A DNA stretch of 64,000 nt from Brachypterus glaber (Eukaryota > Arthropoda > Insecta > Coleoptera > Kateretidae): contig OY294044.1 of assembly GCA_958510825.1 (NCBI GenBank), positions 76,058,895-76,122,894 of the forward strand, in the 5' to 3' direction. Position numbers and translations under genes: made by a program. Under the pieces are notes generated by a model, which was given only the letters and a program-made list of their open reading frames with translations, had not been told where the DNA came from and ran no database searches. Below are positions 34,278 through 44,487 of the stretch, piece by piece (position 1 is the first letter of the stretch; each line of letters starts with the position of its first letter).

Positions 34278-34550
34278 GGGAGGATTGGTGTAGTGGACTA
34301 CCGCGTCGTACTTGTCGAGTTTACTACCCAAATAGCGTGAGTTCGATTCTCACAGGCGCCGATTTGCCTTTTTCAGTTAATTAATAATTGAAATTTGGCG
34401 AAGGCGTAAGTGAAGCGGACACTCCCTATAAATTGGTTCGAAAGTCAATTAAAGTCGGTGGTTCCCTCTACTACTAGCCCACACATGTCTTGGACTTAGG
34501 GGATGCTTAATTAAGTAGAATAATACGAGGTTAAACAAAACAAAAAAAAA
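34278..34550 (+). mobile_element. tRNA-derived SINE, copy 1
   Basis: The head (34278-34361) has an A box (GGTGTAGTGGAC) and a perfect B box (GAGTTCGATTCTC) in a tRNA-sized block ending GGCGCC. A unique body follows (GGCGAAGGCGTAAGTGAAGC, ACTACTAGCCCACAC, GGGATGCTTAATTAAGTAGA) and then an A-rich tail. The 5' and 3' tRNA ends do not pair, so this is a SINE and not a gene. A second copy lies at 53362-53625 (minus). Confidence 0.85.
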
Positions 34551-34553
34551 ATC

Positions 34554-34939
34554 TTTTGTAAAATTACAACTTTTAAAATAATTTACTCATTTGTGCCCCA
34601 TTATCTCGAGATTCAGTAAACAAATTCTCGATTGAAAATCACCATTGCATTAGGCATGAAAAAACCTTTAAAATGATATGTAATATGTCATATTTTTTGG
34701 ATCCTTAACAATGCCGTCATAGATTTACCGAATTTTTACGTTATTAACGTATAAATTTCGTAAAATCTATACCTGCATTGTTAAGGATCCAAAAAAATAG
34801 GACATGTTACATGTGATTTTAAAAGTTTTTTTTTAAACATAATACAATGGTAATTTTTAATCGAAAATCGGTTTACTGAATATCGAGATAATGGGGGCAC
34901 AACAAGTGAATTATTTTAAAATTTGTAATTTTACAAAAA
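34554..34939. mobile_element. 386-bp palindromic element
   Basis: Arms of about 185 bp mirror through GTTATTAACGT near 34742. They share TTTTGTAAAATTACAA, ATTATCTCGA, ATGTCATATTTTTTGGATCC and ACAATGCNGTCATAGATTT. Near-perfect, hence young or under hairpin gene conversion. Confidence 0.8.
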
Positions 34940-35297
34940 CTTAAAAGAAACCGTCCGATAGATTTTGTTTTCTAGGAGACATACCTTATTGACTAATAAA
35001 GAAAAATTTTGGTTTTCCCAAAAATAAAATAAAACGCTAAAAACCTATAGTGTAACGTTTAAGGCAGTGCCGTGAATTAGTTACGTAGTACAAAAAAATA
35101 CGCAGGATAAAAAATGTTGGAAATTTGGTCCTCTTTATTTTCACATAGAACGTATTTTTCCTAGGTCAAAAAGTGACAGTTCTAAATCGAGTTCAAGGTC
35201 GCAAAATTGGTTTTTTATTTGAGGCCCTATAGCCTATAAAATAAACCCAAAATCAAAACTCCCTGACCTATTTTTAGGTAAAACTACCTGACCTCTA

Positions 35298-36000
35298 CAG
35301 TGCGGTCCAAAAGTCACACCCCTTCGTTACCATTGAACTATTGAAATATCGTCTTTAAATTTAAAACACATAAATAAGAAAACCTCAACTATCTTTTGGC
35401 AAAATTCGATTTTTTGAGATTTTTCTTGAAAATTTTTATTTAATTAATTTAAAATTAGTTTAAAAACTAATTATATCGACAATTATATCGATGGCCTAGC
35501 GTACAAATGTACCAGATGTACCAGTACGAAACGAACTAGCCTACAAATGTGCTAAGTACCGGTAAGTAACGGATACGGCACATTTGTACGCTAGGCCATC
35601 CGGTACTTAGCACATTTGTACGCTAGCCCATCGATATATTGTATAATATGACTAATTATACAATATATCATTATTAATTATAATTTATGTTGTCGCATCA
35701 TAAAATTAATCATTTATCATAAATTGTTTGTTTTTATTAAAGAAATTTTGAAAAAATATCCCTTTTTCTACTCTATTTAAAACCCCTAAAAAATATTAAA
35801 AAAATAAAATATATAGGGTCGAACAGAGAATTTTATGAGCTTTAAAATAATGTAATCCATTAAAAAAATCACCCCCCTACTCCTGCCCACATTTTAAGAG
35901 TTACAAATGTCAAATATATTCAAAAAAAATAGTTGCCTTATTAACATGTTCCAAATTTCGATATCTCCGGTTCAACAGTTAAGACTTTTGGACCGAACTG
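35298..36000. mobile_element. Tc1/mariner-type MITE (CAGTGCGGTCCAAAAGTC), copy 2
   Basis: CAGTGCGGTCCAAAAGTCAC on the left after TA, and CAGTTCGGTCCAAAAGTC inward on the right (right TA decayed to CA). Body order matches copy 1. The middle is replaced by an inserted palindromic module (35486-35638). Confidence 0.75.
35486..35638. repeat. modular inverted repeat of CTAGCGTACAAATGT units
   Basis: TATCGATGGCCTAGCGTACA on the left pairs with the right end. In addition CTAGCCTACAAATGTGCTAA on the left is repeated inverted twice on the right (GGTACTTAGCACATTTGTAC). At least four ACAAATGT units occur in both orientations. Confidence 0.7.
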
Positions 36001-36127
36001 CATAAAAATGTAATAATGACTTGAGTTTAATGGATTTTATTCATAATTTTTATTAATAATATCTTTATTAAAATTCAAAAAATTTTAAAATATGTAAAGG
36101 AATTTTAATATTCAAACTTTTTATTTT

Positions 36128-36244
36128 GGGGAGCGATTCATATTCCATGTGATGTGATATTATCACATCACTTCACATTCGATAGCCTGATTGGTCCAGT
36201 TCATCGGTTCACATCATGTCCACATAGCATGTGAATTGCTCCCC
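36128..36244. mobile_element. 117-bp MITE with GGGGAGC ends
   Basis: GGGGAGCGATTCATATTCCA on the left and GGGGAGCAATTCACATGCTA inward on the right, with inner CATGTGATGTG complementarity. Confidence 0.6.
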
Positions 36245-36953
36245 TAACGTCTTGGTGTTATGTGCTGTGTTCTAGATGGTGACTATTAAAAGGCAAAGCA
36301 GGTGTAGTTAGTTCTTGTTATCTGCACAGACTTTTCTATAGTACATAGCTTTGTGTGTGTATTAATAAAAGTCGAAACGCTGGATATTAAAATTCCTTTT
36401 TTTGCGTCTATATGGAAAGTAGAACTTTTCCGCACCCAAATCCGTAGAAAGTAAATACGTGAGGAAAGGTGAATCTTTCACACGTAAATAAATAAATATT
36501 TTTCTTGCGAAAAGTATCTATTCCTCACTTGACTGATGTCGCTTGCGGAAAGTAAAACTTTCCTCACTTGTTAGGAAAATAACTATTTCCGAACTGATTT
36601 AGGACGAATTGTGTTAGTTTACCGGACACGTTCGGTAATGTGACTTTCAAGGAAACTTTTTCTACGTCACGTGGCCGGAAATTTATTATACTAGACTACA
36701 GTGGGCTTCCTGGATCTGCTTACCCGTTCCGTAATTTAAACTTTTTGAACTTTTAAAATAGATAACTCAGTACTTATAAGTTCATAACCATAATTCAATA
36801 GCTCTCTTTGAAAAAGCTCTAATCAAATTCATATTCTGGGAAAGAACGTAGTGTTATTGTTGTTTAATTACAGTGTATATTTAATAAAGTATGCTGACAT
36901 AATATGCAGCGACAAACCTGATAAAATCCAAAACATGTTTGGAACGAAAAACA
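36245..36953. other. unassigned stretch with GGAAAGT palindromes
   Basis: GGAAAGTAGAACTTTTCC (36414-36431) and GGAAAGTAAAACTTTCC (36547-36563) are near-identical palindromes. The text between also repeats GGAAAG/CTTTC. No gene. Confidence 0.35.
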
Positions 36954-37027
36954 GGGACACCAGGTTTAGGTCTCAAGTTAGCAAAGCGAAACAGAACTCT
37001 GCTTGCTAATTTGAGAACTAGTATCCC
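36954..37027. repeat. short inverted repeat GGGACACCAGG...
   Basis: GGGACACCAGGTTTAGGTCT ... AGTTAGCA pairs imperfectly with TGCTAATTTGAGAAC ... GTATCCC. Confidence 0.55.
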
Positions 37028-37175
37028 TAGGAAAAATGCTAAACTATAAAATGCTTCTATAATTTAAAATTTGAAAACATTTAAAATAACAAAATAGCTG
37101 GACAATTTGATATTTTGACAAATAACAAATAACATAGGTAAACACCAGTAAATGCTTTTATTCACTATCATTATA

Positions 37176-37800
37176 CACGGTGCTTTTTTGGTGGTATTTT
37201 TCGTTTTTTTCGAAACCTTGAAATTCCTTTACTATTCGATAGTACTGTCCATTTATATGATTTTCAGCGAAAATTAAAAAAATCTACCGAGCGCTTCGTT
37301 TTTTATTAAAAAAAAATGCCAAACGAGCTGCGAAGAGTAAAACAAGCCGTGAACATATGTAATGCTACACATTCCATTATATACTATTCACAGTAAGTGG
37401 GTATATTGCATTTTTACAATTATTAAAAAGAAAAATTAAAAAAAAACTTAAAAAATATTTCAACAATTTTTTTTATTTTCTTTTTGCGAAAAAGGAAAAA
37501 AATTAAAAAATTGTTGAATTTTTTTAAGTTTTTTATTTATTTTTTTTTTAATAATTGGAAAAATGCAATATACCCATTTACTGTGAATAGTATATAATGG
37601 GATGCGTAGCATTACATATGTTTACGTCTTGTTTTCCTCTTCGCAGCTAGTTTAGCATTTATTTCTTTTTTAATAAAAAAAGAAGCGCTCGGTAGATTTT
37701 TTTAATTTTCGCTGAAAATCATATAAATAGACGGTACGGTACTATCGAATGGTAAAGGAATTTCAGGGTTTCGAAAAAAACAAAAAATACCCACAAAAAA
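37176..37800. mobile_element. CACGGTGC foldback, complete
   Basis: A 625-bp near-perfect palindrome with arms of about 300 bp: CACGGTGCTTTTTTGG, TTCGATAGTACTGTCCATTT, ATGATTTTCAGCGAAAATTA, TTTATTAAAAAAAAATG, CGAGCTGCGAAGAG and AACATATGTAATGCTAC, mirrored on the right. The last few bases of the right arm are replaced by the palindrome at 37801. No coding sequence. Confidence 0.85.
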
Positions 37801-37936
37801 GGCCGTCGCCGATGTATTGATTCTAGTATACCAGTCAAGTAGATACTTTACTGCAGTAACGTATTTGAGGCATCTACTTGACTGTTACTCTAAAAAACGC
37901 AATGGTTTTACTGCAATCAATACCTCGACGACGGCC
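37801..37936. mobile_element. GGCCGTCG palindrome abutting the foldback
   Basis: GGCCGTCGCCGATGTATTGA and its imperfect complement form the ends. Inner arms AGTCAAGTAGAT/ATCTACTTGACT and ACTGCAGTAA/TTTACTGCA pair. It starts exactly where the foldback is broken. Confidence 0.65.
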
Positions 37937-38063
37937 TATAACTATCACACATGTATGGTAAAAGGTCCTTTATATAATACAATAAAAAAAGTTGCAAGGT
38001 CGGTAATTTTTATCCTTTTTTAGTCAAGGTTAAAAATGAATTCTTTTTTAACAGATCGGTATG

Positions 38064-38239
38064 TTTCTTTTTTACCTAAAAGAAAAACGTGTGAGGTTAC
38101 ACAAAAATCAGAGAAGAGTTTGATGCTCCACAAGGCAAAAACAATACGTGAGGTTTATGGCTTGTTTTAACCTTGCGGAGCATCAAACTCTCCTTTGGTT
38201 GTGTAACTTCACACGCTTTTCTTTTAGGTAAAAAAGAAA
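38064..38239. mobile_element. 176-bp palindromic element
   Basis: Arms include TTTCTTTTTTACCTAAAAGA, ACGTGTGAGGTTACACAA, GAGAGTTTGATGCTCC and CAAGG, mirrored on the right. Confidence 0.8.
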
Positions 38240-38753
38240 TAAACGGCACCCCAAGCATTTTAGTTTTTCGAAATTTTAATATATGCTATAAAGTACGCTA
38301 CTCCCTAATGTATATTACAAATAAAATTCAAGTACTTTTTAATAAATTTTTTTACAGTGTACAGACTTTCCGCAAAATGCTTAACTCATTACTTTCGAGC
38401 GCCCTCGGAGAGCAGAAAATATTGCTATGGCAAAAAAATATTTGGCAGGTTTTCATCTATTTTTCCGTTTCAGGTCTATTCGTTCAGAAAATTTTCGATG
38501 TTGGTCCTTCCGCCCGTCCCTCCAAAGGCCTACAGGCCGTTTAAAAGATCAAAACCAAACTTAAACTTAAGGTTTTTAGGGGCTTGTTCAGGGGACTTTT
38601 TCCTAAATTTTCTCCACTCTGCCAATTAAGGGTAGTTTACTGACGAATAAAAATCGACAAATTCAATATTTGCAAATGGCCCTAACACTTTTGTTCAAAT
38701 TACCACAATAAAAACATGTCATTACTAGTTTTCCTCGGAAAAGTTGCATAAGG
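38240..38753. other. unassigned stretch
   Basis: Two overlapping open frames (38173-38544, 38357-38629) run through here. One begins in the palindrome and neither shows a domain, so I do not call them. A CCGCCCGTCCCTCCAAAGG block near 38508 is unusually GC-rich. Confidence 0.3.
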
Positions 38754-38864
38754 GCGGAACACATTTTTTTTGCAGTTTTGGCGAAGGCGAATTAAAATTT
38801 ACATTTGCAGTTTCTTTTTTATAATGACCGATTATAAATAATTATAAAAATAAAAACAAAATAA

Positions 38865-39071
38865 TCAAAACCTTAAAACTTATCCGAACCTTATAGCGAG
38901 AAAGTAAACGTGGTGAAACCGTACCATTTTTAGTCTATTCTTCTAATAAAACAAAATATATTTTTAGTCTATTCTTCTAATAAAACCAAATATATTTTGT
39001 TTTATTAGAAGAATAGACTAAAAATGGTACGGTTTCTCGCGAAAAGGTACGGATAAGTTTTAAGGTTTTGA
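38865..39071. repeat. palindrome inside the 1.38-kb element
   Basis: Arms TCAAAACCTTAAAACTTATC, CGAGAAA..CCGTACCATTTT and AGTCTATTCTTCTAATAAAA, mirrored. The AGTCTATTCTTC block is also duplicated directly on the left. Confidence 0.8.
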
Positions 39072-39630
39072 CATAGACAAAATAAACAAATAGATTGATT
39101 TTTGACCGTCTGCGCATACTTCTGCGTCCCGACTAAATGCGTCCTCCATTTTGATTCCAATTGTCCAACATAAAGTAAAAAAATATATTTTATGTTGGTA
39201 ACACTGTGATAGGAATATTTTCTTTGTTAGAGATGTGTCTTTTCATTTCACTTCAATAGTCAGTAAAAGTTTCTTTTTGTCGTTGTTTTGTTGCAGCAGT
39301 TTGTTATATATGTAAAAACTAAATCAATATGTTATACTACACAGATATTTATTTATTTTTACCAGTAATTTAAATATAAAAATATAATTCTTCGCACACA
39401 CCTCTAACATATTCGTGCAACAAGGTAACATAACCTAATTTATGTATGTTTTGAGTTTGTTTTCGAGGTTTTTCTGTTATTTTTTCTACGCGTTTGGTGT
39501 TTTGTGCTAGAAGGGTGAACATTTTATTTTATTATAGACTATATAATAGTATTTTTGAACTTTTAAATTCTTTCTGTGTTTTTTTGTATATTTTATAGTG
39601 CTTTTTCAAAGAACTAGTAAAGTCTTGGCA

Positions 39631-39704
39631 ATGACGTGTTTTATAAAAAGTTGTAGAAACATAAAACGACTGCTACCTGCAGACAGCAGTATCATATTTT
39701 TTAG
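39631..39704 (+). pseudogene. THAP-domain-like first exon
   Basis: ATG 39631 opens a frame reading MTCFIKSCRNIKRLLPADSS-IIFFR up to a consensus donor (TTTTAG|GTAAGT). An initiator Met closely followed by C-x4-C and then a hydrophobic F-F/H pattern is the start of THAP zinc fingers, as in P-element transposases and many host genes. An acceptor (CATATCTACAG) before 39824 would add only a few residues before a stop and no later THAP Cys/His pair, so the domain is incomplete. The short length leaves chance possible. Confidence 0.4.
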
Positions 39705-40134
39705 GTAAGTTTGATTTTTTTTAATATAACATAAGAAATTCGAAATCTAAGGTTACCTATGTTAGTTTTCTAAACATATTTTTATCTTATCTATGATTTA
39801 AATTAAATAATTTCATATCTACAGAAACAGAATGATATACTTTGACAGTAAATAATAAAAACATTAAAAAGTAAGGTTATGTCGTTTATTTATTTACATT
39901 TTACCCACTAATTTAAATTTCCCGGCTGATTTCTGACGTAACTTCCGATCAAAATGGAGGACTCGTAAATTTGTATATAACCTTGAGATGACAGCTCATC
40001 TATGTTCTTTGTCAATGGGTTTTGATTATTTTGTTTTTTTTTTTAATCATTTATTTTCGGTCATTATAAAAAAGTAACCTGCAAATGCAAATTTTAATTC
40101 GCCTTCGTCAAAACTGCAATAAAATGTGTTCCGC

Positions 40135-40614
40135 TTATTAATGGTATTAATTAATACCATTATTTTTTTTTCGATAATTTATAGCTTTATTTTAAACTTG
40201 TGAGTAATTGCAACAAGTTGATATTGCTTATCTTTATTGTTTTGCTATAAAACGTCTTTTACTACTTACCGTAAATTTTATTAAAGGTGAGTAACCTTAA
40301 ATTTATTTGGCCATTATCTGATAATTAGCTAACTGTTTTGAAAACTACATAATATTATTTAGCATATTGATTTAAGGGGTTGTTCTGATTTTTGAGGCAA
40401 AGAATTTACGATTTTTGGAATTTTTTTCAGACGACCTGTATTATTTTTATGTACAAACCTTTTTACAAAGTATTAGACAACTCTTAAAGTTAACAAAAAA
40501 AAATTGTTGCAATGCTTGCAATTTGACATTAACGTACCTACAAAATTTTAGCCAAATCGTTAACTATTTTCAACTTTTTTCAACTGACAGTAATGTCAAA
40601 TTTTTTAAACTATA
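40135..40614. other. unassigned stretch
   Basis: Begins with a perfect short palindrome (AATGGTATTAATTAATACCATT). Otherwise AT-rich and without a gene. Confidence 0.3.
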
Positions 40615-40825
40615 AGTGTGTTTTACTGCATCATTCTGCAGTAGGAAATGTTTGAACAGAATGAAACTAAGCACAAAAACGGATTATGTCAATTGTCAAA
40701 ATAAGGCCAAGAGAAGAAGACGAGCGATATTTTATTAATTAAATGTTTTGGTTAATTTCTGAAAATCCTAACTAAGTCTTATCTATGCTGAAAATATATT
40801 TCAGGACTGCAGTACATTACATGTA

Positions 40826-40964
40826 ATGGATCGTGATAACCAAAGATATTTAGTTATTTTTCAGATTATTAGGCTAATTTGTGAAAATGAACAGTATAGC
40901 CGACAAATGCTATTAGATTCTGGACCCAAACTTAGTTCAGACATTTTAATTAATATAATAAAAA
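40826..40964 (+). CDS. possible exon inside the 761-bp element
   Basis: ATG 40826 opens MDRDNQRYLVIFQIIRLICE followed by NEQYSRQMLLDSGPKLSSD. It can end at a donor-like AAAA|GTAGGT, or run on to TAG at 40982-40984. The composition looks protein-like, but there is no domain I recognise and no proven second exon. Confidence 0.3.
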
Positions 40965-41085
40965 GTAGGTATTTTAATCCATAGTAAATATTTGAAAAAA
41001 CAAATAATTAACTTTTAAAAAGTAGGTAGGGACTTATTATTGCACAAAATTAAATGTATGAGGGTAACTAGGTATATGTACTTAC

Positions 41086-41200
41086 TTTCTTTGTTAAACC
41101 AATACAGTTTTCCGTTGTTTCCGTACATAAGTTCGTCCATATTTTTAATTATAAACGCAGGATCACAAATGTAACCTAATTTTGTGCGTAGAATAAACAT
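41086..41200 (-). CDS. possible exon inside the 761-bp element, opposite strand
   Basis: From ATG 41200 the frame reads MFILRTKLGYICDPAFIIKN then MDELMYGNNGKLYWFNKE and meets a consensus donor (AAAGAAA|GTAAGT) on the minus strand. Unrecognised. It converges with the plus-strand candidate at 40826. Confidence 0.35.
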
Positions 41201-41503
41201 GAAAACAGTTAGTTATTTTTTTATTTTGACAATTGACATCTGTCATTCTCTTCATTCGGACCTCTCCCGATCGTTTGGTCGGAATGGTGAGAATGGTCAA
41301 ATGTCAGCAGTAAAACGATGATTCCGTTCAAACCAGTGGCACCAGTGGCAACAGAATGATGCAGTAAAACGCACTATATATATTTAACTAATTTTTGAAG
41401 TTACTAGTTTTAGGTAGTAAAAAAAAATACATGCACCACGTATGCGAACTAAATTTTTGTAATCGAGACTGAATTTTTTTTCTGAGAGGGTCGAGGCAAA
41501 ATA

Positions 41504-41740
41504 ATAGTCGGTGGCTTACAAGCAAAAGACACTAAGTCAATTTAGTTAAATCAAACTACTTCATTTTTTTAAATTAAAAAATGGGACATTATTATGTGCA
41601 AACATGTAATTGAGATTTGCAGTAGCTTTTCTTTCCAAAAATAATAATTACAAAAATAAAAAAATAAAAACTGAAAGTTAAAGTCAGTATCTCAAAACTA
41701 TGTTTTATGACAGAACTCTAAACTTGTAAACCCACGATAT
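41504..41740. mobile_element. ATATCGTCGGCTTACAAGTA MITE, copy 2 (diverged)
   Basis: TAGTCGGTGGCTTACAAGCA ... CACTAAGTC at the left and ATATCGTGGGTTTACAAGTT inward at the right. The inner AGTTAAAGTCAGTATCTCAAA block matches copy 1 in reverse complement. Confidence 0.6.
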
Positions 41741-42183
41741 ACTATTTGTTGATAATGCATTGAAAATAAATAGGTTATTTCCTGTTTTCACGAAAATAAC
41801 TATTTTGTACATAACTCCCTTTTAATCACTTGTACTTTTATTATAGACTATAAAAAGCTTTTTGTTTCTGGCCCTGTAATTAAAACAGTTTTAGGTAGCA
41901 ATAAATTTTGTAGGTAAAAGTACTTTGGCATTTGCTTAATAGTATTTAATGTATCCGTTACGGTCTACAAACTGCTTCTTGATTATAATGTCTCCATAGT
42001 TAATAACTATTCGTGGTTTTCATAGACATGTTTGCTATCTGCAGTTCATGCATGTCTATATATTATTAATATATATATTATAGTAATAATTTCTGTATAT
42101 CCATAAAGATCTGAATCTGACACCTCTCATACCATTAAATTTAATAGTATATTCTATTACTAGTTTGAAACAGACAGTATTGC
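41741..42183. other. unassigned stretch
   Basis: AT-rich, with an ATATTATTAATATATATATTAT run near 42060. No gene. Confidence 0.3.
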
Positions 42184-43293
42184 ACGCGGGCGGAAAGCAT
42201 ACGAACTGTTAGGCGAGTACGGCTGTTTTGCGAGCGCGGAATGACTATTTCATACATTATAGACTATATTTTTTCTTCGACTGCAAAGACAATGACTGCG
42301 TTTAATGAAAATAGCAAAACTAATCAAAAGTCAGCAAATGATAAATTTTGCTACCAAACTGCTGAACGGCTAATATCTGTCACTTGTCACAACCATTTGA
42401 GGTTAGAAATACCCACAAAAAGTACATTTCCGCGCTTTCATAAAATTAATCAAAAGAAATCATCTCAGAACGTTGACAAGAAATGATTCAGCGACATCTG
42501 TCAATCGAAATTGAACATAGCGTTCAGTAGTTATTTGACAGCTTTCGATGAGTTTAGCTGTTTCCGTTGAAAGTAGCCAATAAATGGCTTTAAACTGCGG
42601 AGTAGGTGGAAGAAAATATTACTTATACTGGACATTGTAAAAGCAACAAAGCATAAGTTTTTTAAATAAGTAAAAGTATATTATTCAATGAGCGTATAAT
42701 AGATACAATTAAGCAAGGGTAAATTTTGATGATTAATATCTATTATACGCGAGTAGAATTATATACTTTATCCACGGTCGTTTTAAATTTTAAACGGTTT
42801 ATTTCTATAGACCCGTGATTAATAGGCCCATTAATCACGGCCGTGAATAAAGCATATTATTCTATAATCAAATAAATAAAGATTTTTATAAAATTATTTT
42901 TTTATGTTAAAACAATTGATTTTTTTCTAGGACTGGTTTAGAATGTAGTAAATCACTTATTGTTGATTCTTCAAACATGATATCTGTCACAAGAATCTGA
43001 CATACACTTCAATTTTTGCATTATAATTTGTAAATATGTGGTAAAATTCAATTAAATTCGTTTTTAAGTTTTTATTTCATAACATTATACAAAAGTGCTT
43101 TATTTAAAAATATGTGTTTTGTTGTGCTTACAATATCCAGTGACCTTCCCGCAGTTTAAAGCCACCAAATGTCTCATACTTGCAGTCGAAGAAAAAGTAT
43201 AGTCTATAACACGTATGGAATAGTCATTCTGCGCTCGAGGAACCTCCGTGCTCGCCTGACGGCTCGTATGATAAACTTTCTGCTCTCGCAGAG
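42184..43293. mobile_element. 1.1-kb inverted-repeat element
   Basis: Arms of about 110 bp share GGCGAGNACGG, GCGAGCGCGGAATGACTATT, TATAGACTATA and TTTTTCTTCGACTGCAA in inverted orientation (42184-42300 and 43168-43293). An inner pair with GGCTTTAAACTGCGG lies near 42582 and 43150. Small palindromes CCGTGATTAA/TTAATCACGG (42812-42841) and GCGTATAATAGATA/TATCTATTATACGC lie inside. Open frames in the two arms are each other's reversed repeat, not genes. Confidence 0.65.
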
Positions 43294-43559
43294 AATATCT
43301 ATTTCACACGTTATAGAGATCTATACTCTACTGAACACACTAGTTAGAAGTGATCTATTTTTTTACAGTAAAAAAATGAGTTCATTGTTGTATGCCGTAA
43401 AAAAAGTTAGTTAGCAAAACCACCACTGGCGGCAGAACTCTTTGAATTTGATGACAGCCATACTTCAAACTTATTTGTTTATTATGTAAACAGGTGGTTG
43501 ACTCGAGATTCTGTGCAAAAACTATGTGTGAAATTGAATAAAAATGATTGATGAAGAAT

Positions 43560-43950
43560 ATATCGTCGGCTTACAAGTAAAGAGCACTAAGTCCAACAAC
43601 ATGGTTTTGAGATATTGACAAATTTAACTTTCACTGTTGTTTTTTAATTTTTGTAATAATTGTTACAAAACTGCACGTTTCGCCAAACAAACACTCAGTC
43701 GCTTAGTGCAGAAACATTTGAAATAATCTACAAGTAAAACGCACTAAGTGACTTAGTGCCTATTGCCAGATAAAATTTTATTCAAAATCAAACTGGTGCG
43801 TTTTGTATAGTGGGAACTCTCTTAGCAGTCCACCTAGAAGTTAGTTCGGTTTACCTGTACATAGATCATCAAAAATTAATTACAGTACCCTAAAAATCCC
43901 ATTTTTGCAAAAAAGTGACTTAGTGCCTTTTACTTGTAAGCCGACGATAT
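43560..43950. mobile_element. ATATCGTCGGCTTACAAGTA MITE, copy 1
   Basis: ATATCGTCGGCTTACAAGTA followed by AAGAGCACTAAGTC at the left and the same sequence inward from the right (AAAGGCACTAAGTCACT). Inner AAACGCACTAAGTGACTTAGTGCC is another unit of the same motif. 391 bp, non-coding. Confidence 0.8.
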
Positions 43951-44169
43951 GGTTTATACACCTACAAATCTCTCCGAAATTGCAAATGTTACATTAGACA
44001 AGTTACCATCGAAATTTAAAATGAGCTAAGGAAGGTTTAAGTTTATTTCGAAAGGGTTTTATTGGCCTATTTTAATAAAAAAAACATACTTTATTACTGA
44101 ATAAATTAAATTCAAAAATTATTTAAAAAAATATATAGGATGCTTGAAGAAAAAATAGTATGTTTCACT

Positions 44170-44247
44170 CAGAGGAAAAGTGCTTTTTTTACTCGTCTGT
44201 AGTTCTGTAAATTCTACAGACTAGTAAAAAAAAGCTTCACTTTTCCT
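44170..44247. repeat. palindrome next to the Harbinger MITE
   Basis: AGAGGAAAAGTGCTTTTTTT ... CGTCTGTAG pairs with CTACAGACTAG ... AAGCTTCACTTTTCCTCT. Confidence 0.75.
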
Positions 44248-44251
44248 CTTA

Positions 44252-44487
44252 GGGAACGTTATATTACGTAACGCAAAATGTACCAAAATTCATACACTTC
44301 ATACCTCGGTTCTCGCGTTGTTCAAGGCTGTAGAGATTTCATATTTTGGCTACCCCCCTTAACACACCCCCTATTAGGGAGGGTAGCCAAACTATGAAAT
44401 CTCTATAATCTATAATAACGCGAGAACCGGGGTATGAAGTGTATGAATGTTGGTACAATTTGCGTTACGTAATACTTGAACGTTCCC
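44252..44487. mobile_element. PIF/Harbinger-type MITE, copy 2
   Basis: GGGAACGTTATATTACGTAA at the left and GGGAACGTTCAAGTATTACG inward at the right, with TTA duplicated at 44249-44251 and 44488-44490. The arms pair almost throughout (ATTCATACACTTCATACC, TTCTCGCGTT, GAGATTTCATA). 236 bp. Confidence 0.8.

Larger units (their letters stand above)
34143..35190. mobile_element. outer inverted-repeat element containing a SINE and a palindrome
   Basis: CCTAGGAAAAAATTAAGTTC ... TTTGAAAATAAAGAG ... AATTTCC near 34195-34255 is matched in reverse complement near 35105-35170. Between the arms lie a SINE (34278-34550) and a 386-bp palindrome (34554-34939), both apparently nested. Confidence 0.5.
38754..40134. 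mobile_element. 1.38-kb element with about 110-bp inverted ends and a THAP-like exon
   Basis: The left end GCGGAACACATTTTTTTTGC ... GGCGAAGGCGAATTAAAATT ... ATAATGACCG is mirrored at 40020-40134. A strong palindrome (38865-39071) lies just inside the left end, and CCTCCATTTTGAT/ATCAAAATGGAGG pair further in. A candidate THAP exon (39631-39704) suggests descent from a coding element or capture of one. Confidence 0.7.
40615..41375. mobile_element. 761-bp element with near-perfect 24-bp ends
   Basis: AGTGTGTTTTACTGCATCAT(TCTG) at the left and AGTGCGTTTTACTGCATCAT(TCTG) inward from the right, one mismatch in 24. GTCAATTGTCAAAATAA is also inverted further in. Flanks are TATA/ATAT, so the duplication is ambiguous. 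Two candidate exons on opposite strands lie inside. Confidence 0.75.

Noticed and set aside
34278..34361. Possible functional tRNA gene
   Set aside because: A and B boxes are present but acceptor ends do not pair, and the block continues into a body shared with a second copy, so it is a SINE.
36260..36420. Possible LTR fragment near ATTAATAAAAGTCGAAACGC
   Set aside because: It resembles an LTR polyadenylation region, but no second LTR, primer-binding site or TG..CA ends were found.
42241..43414. Two open frames at 42241 and 43169 considered as exons
   Set aside because: Each lies in one arm of the inverted-repeat element and they are reversed copies of the same DNA in different frames.
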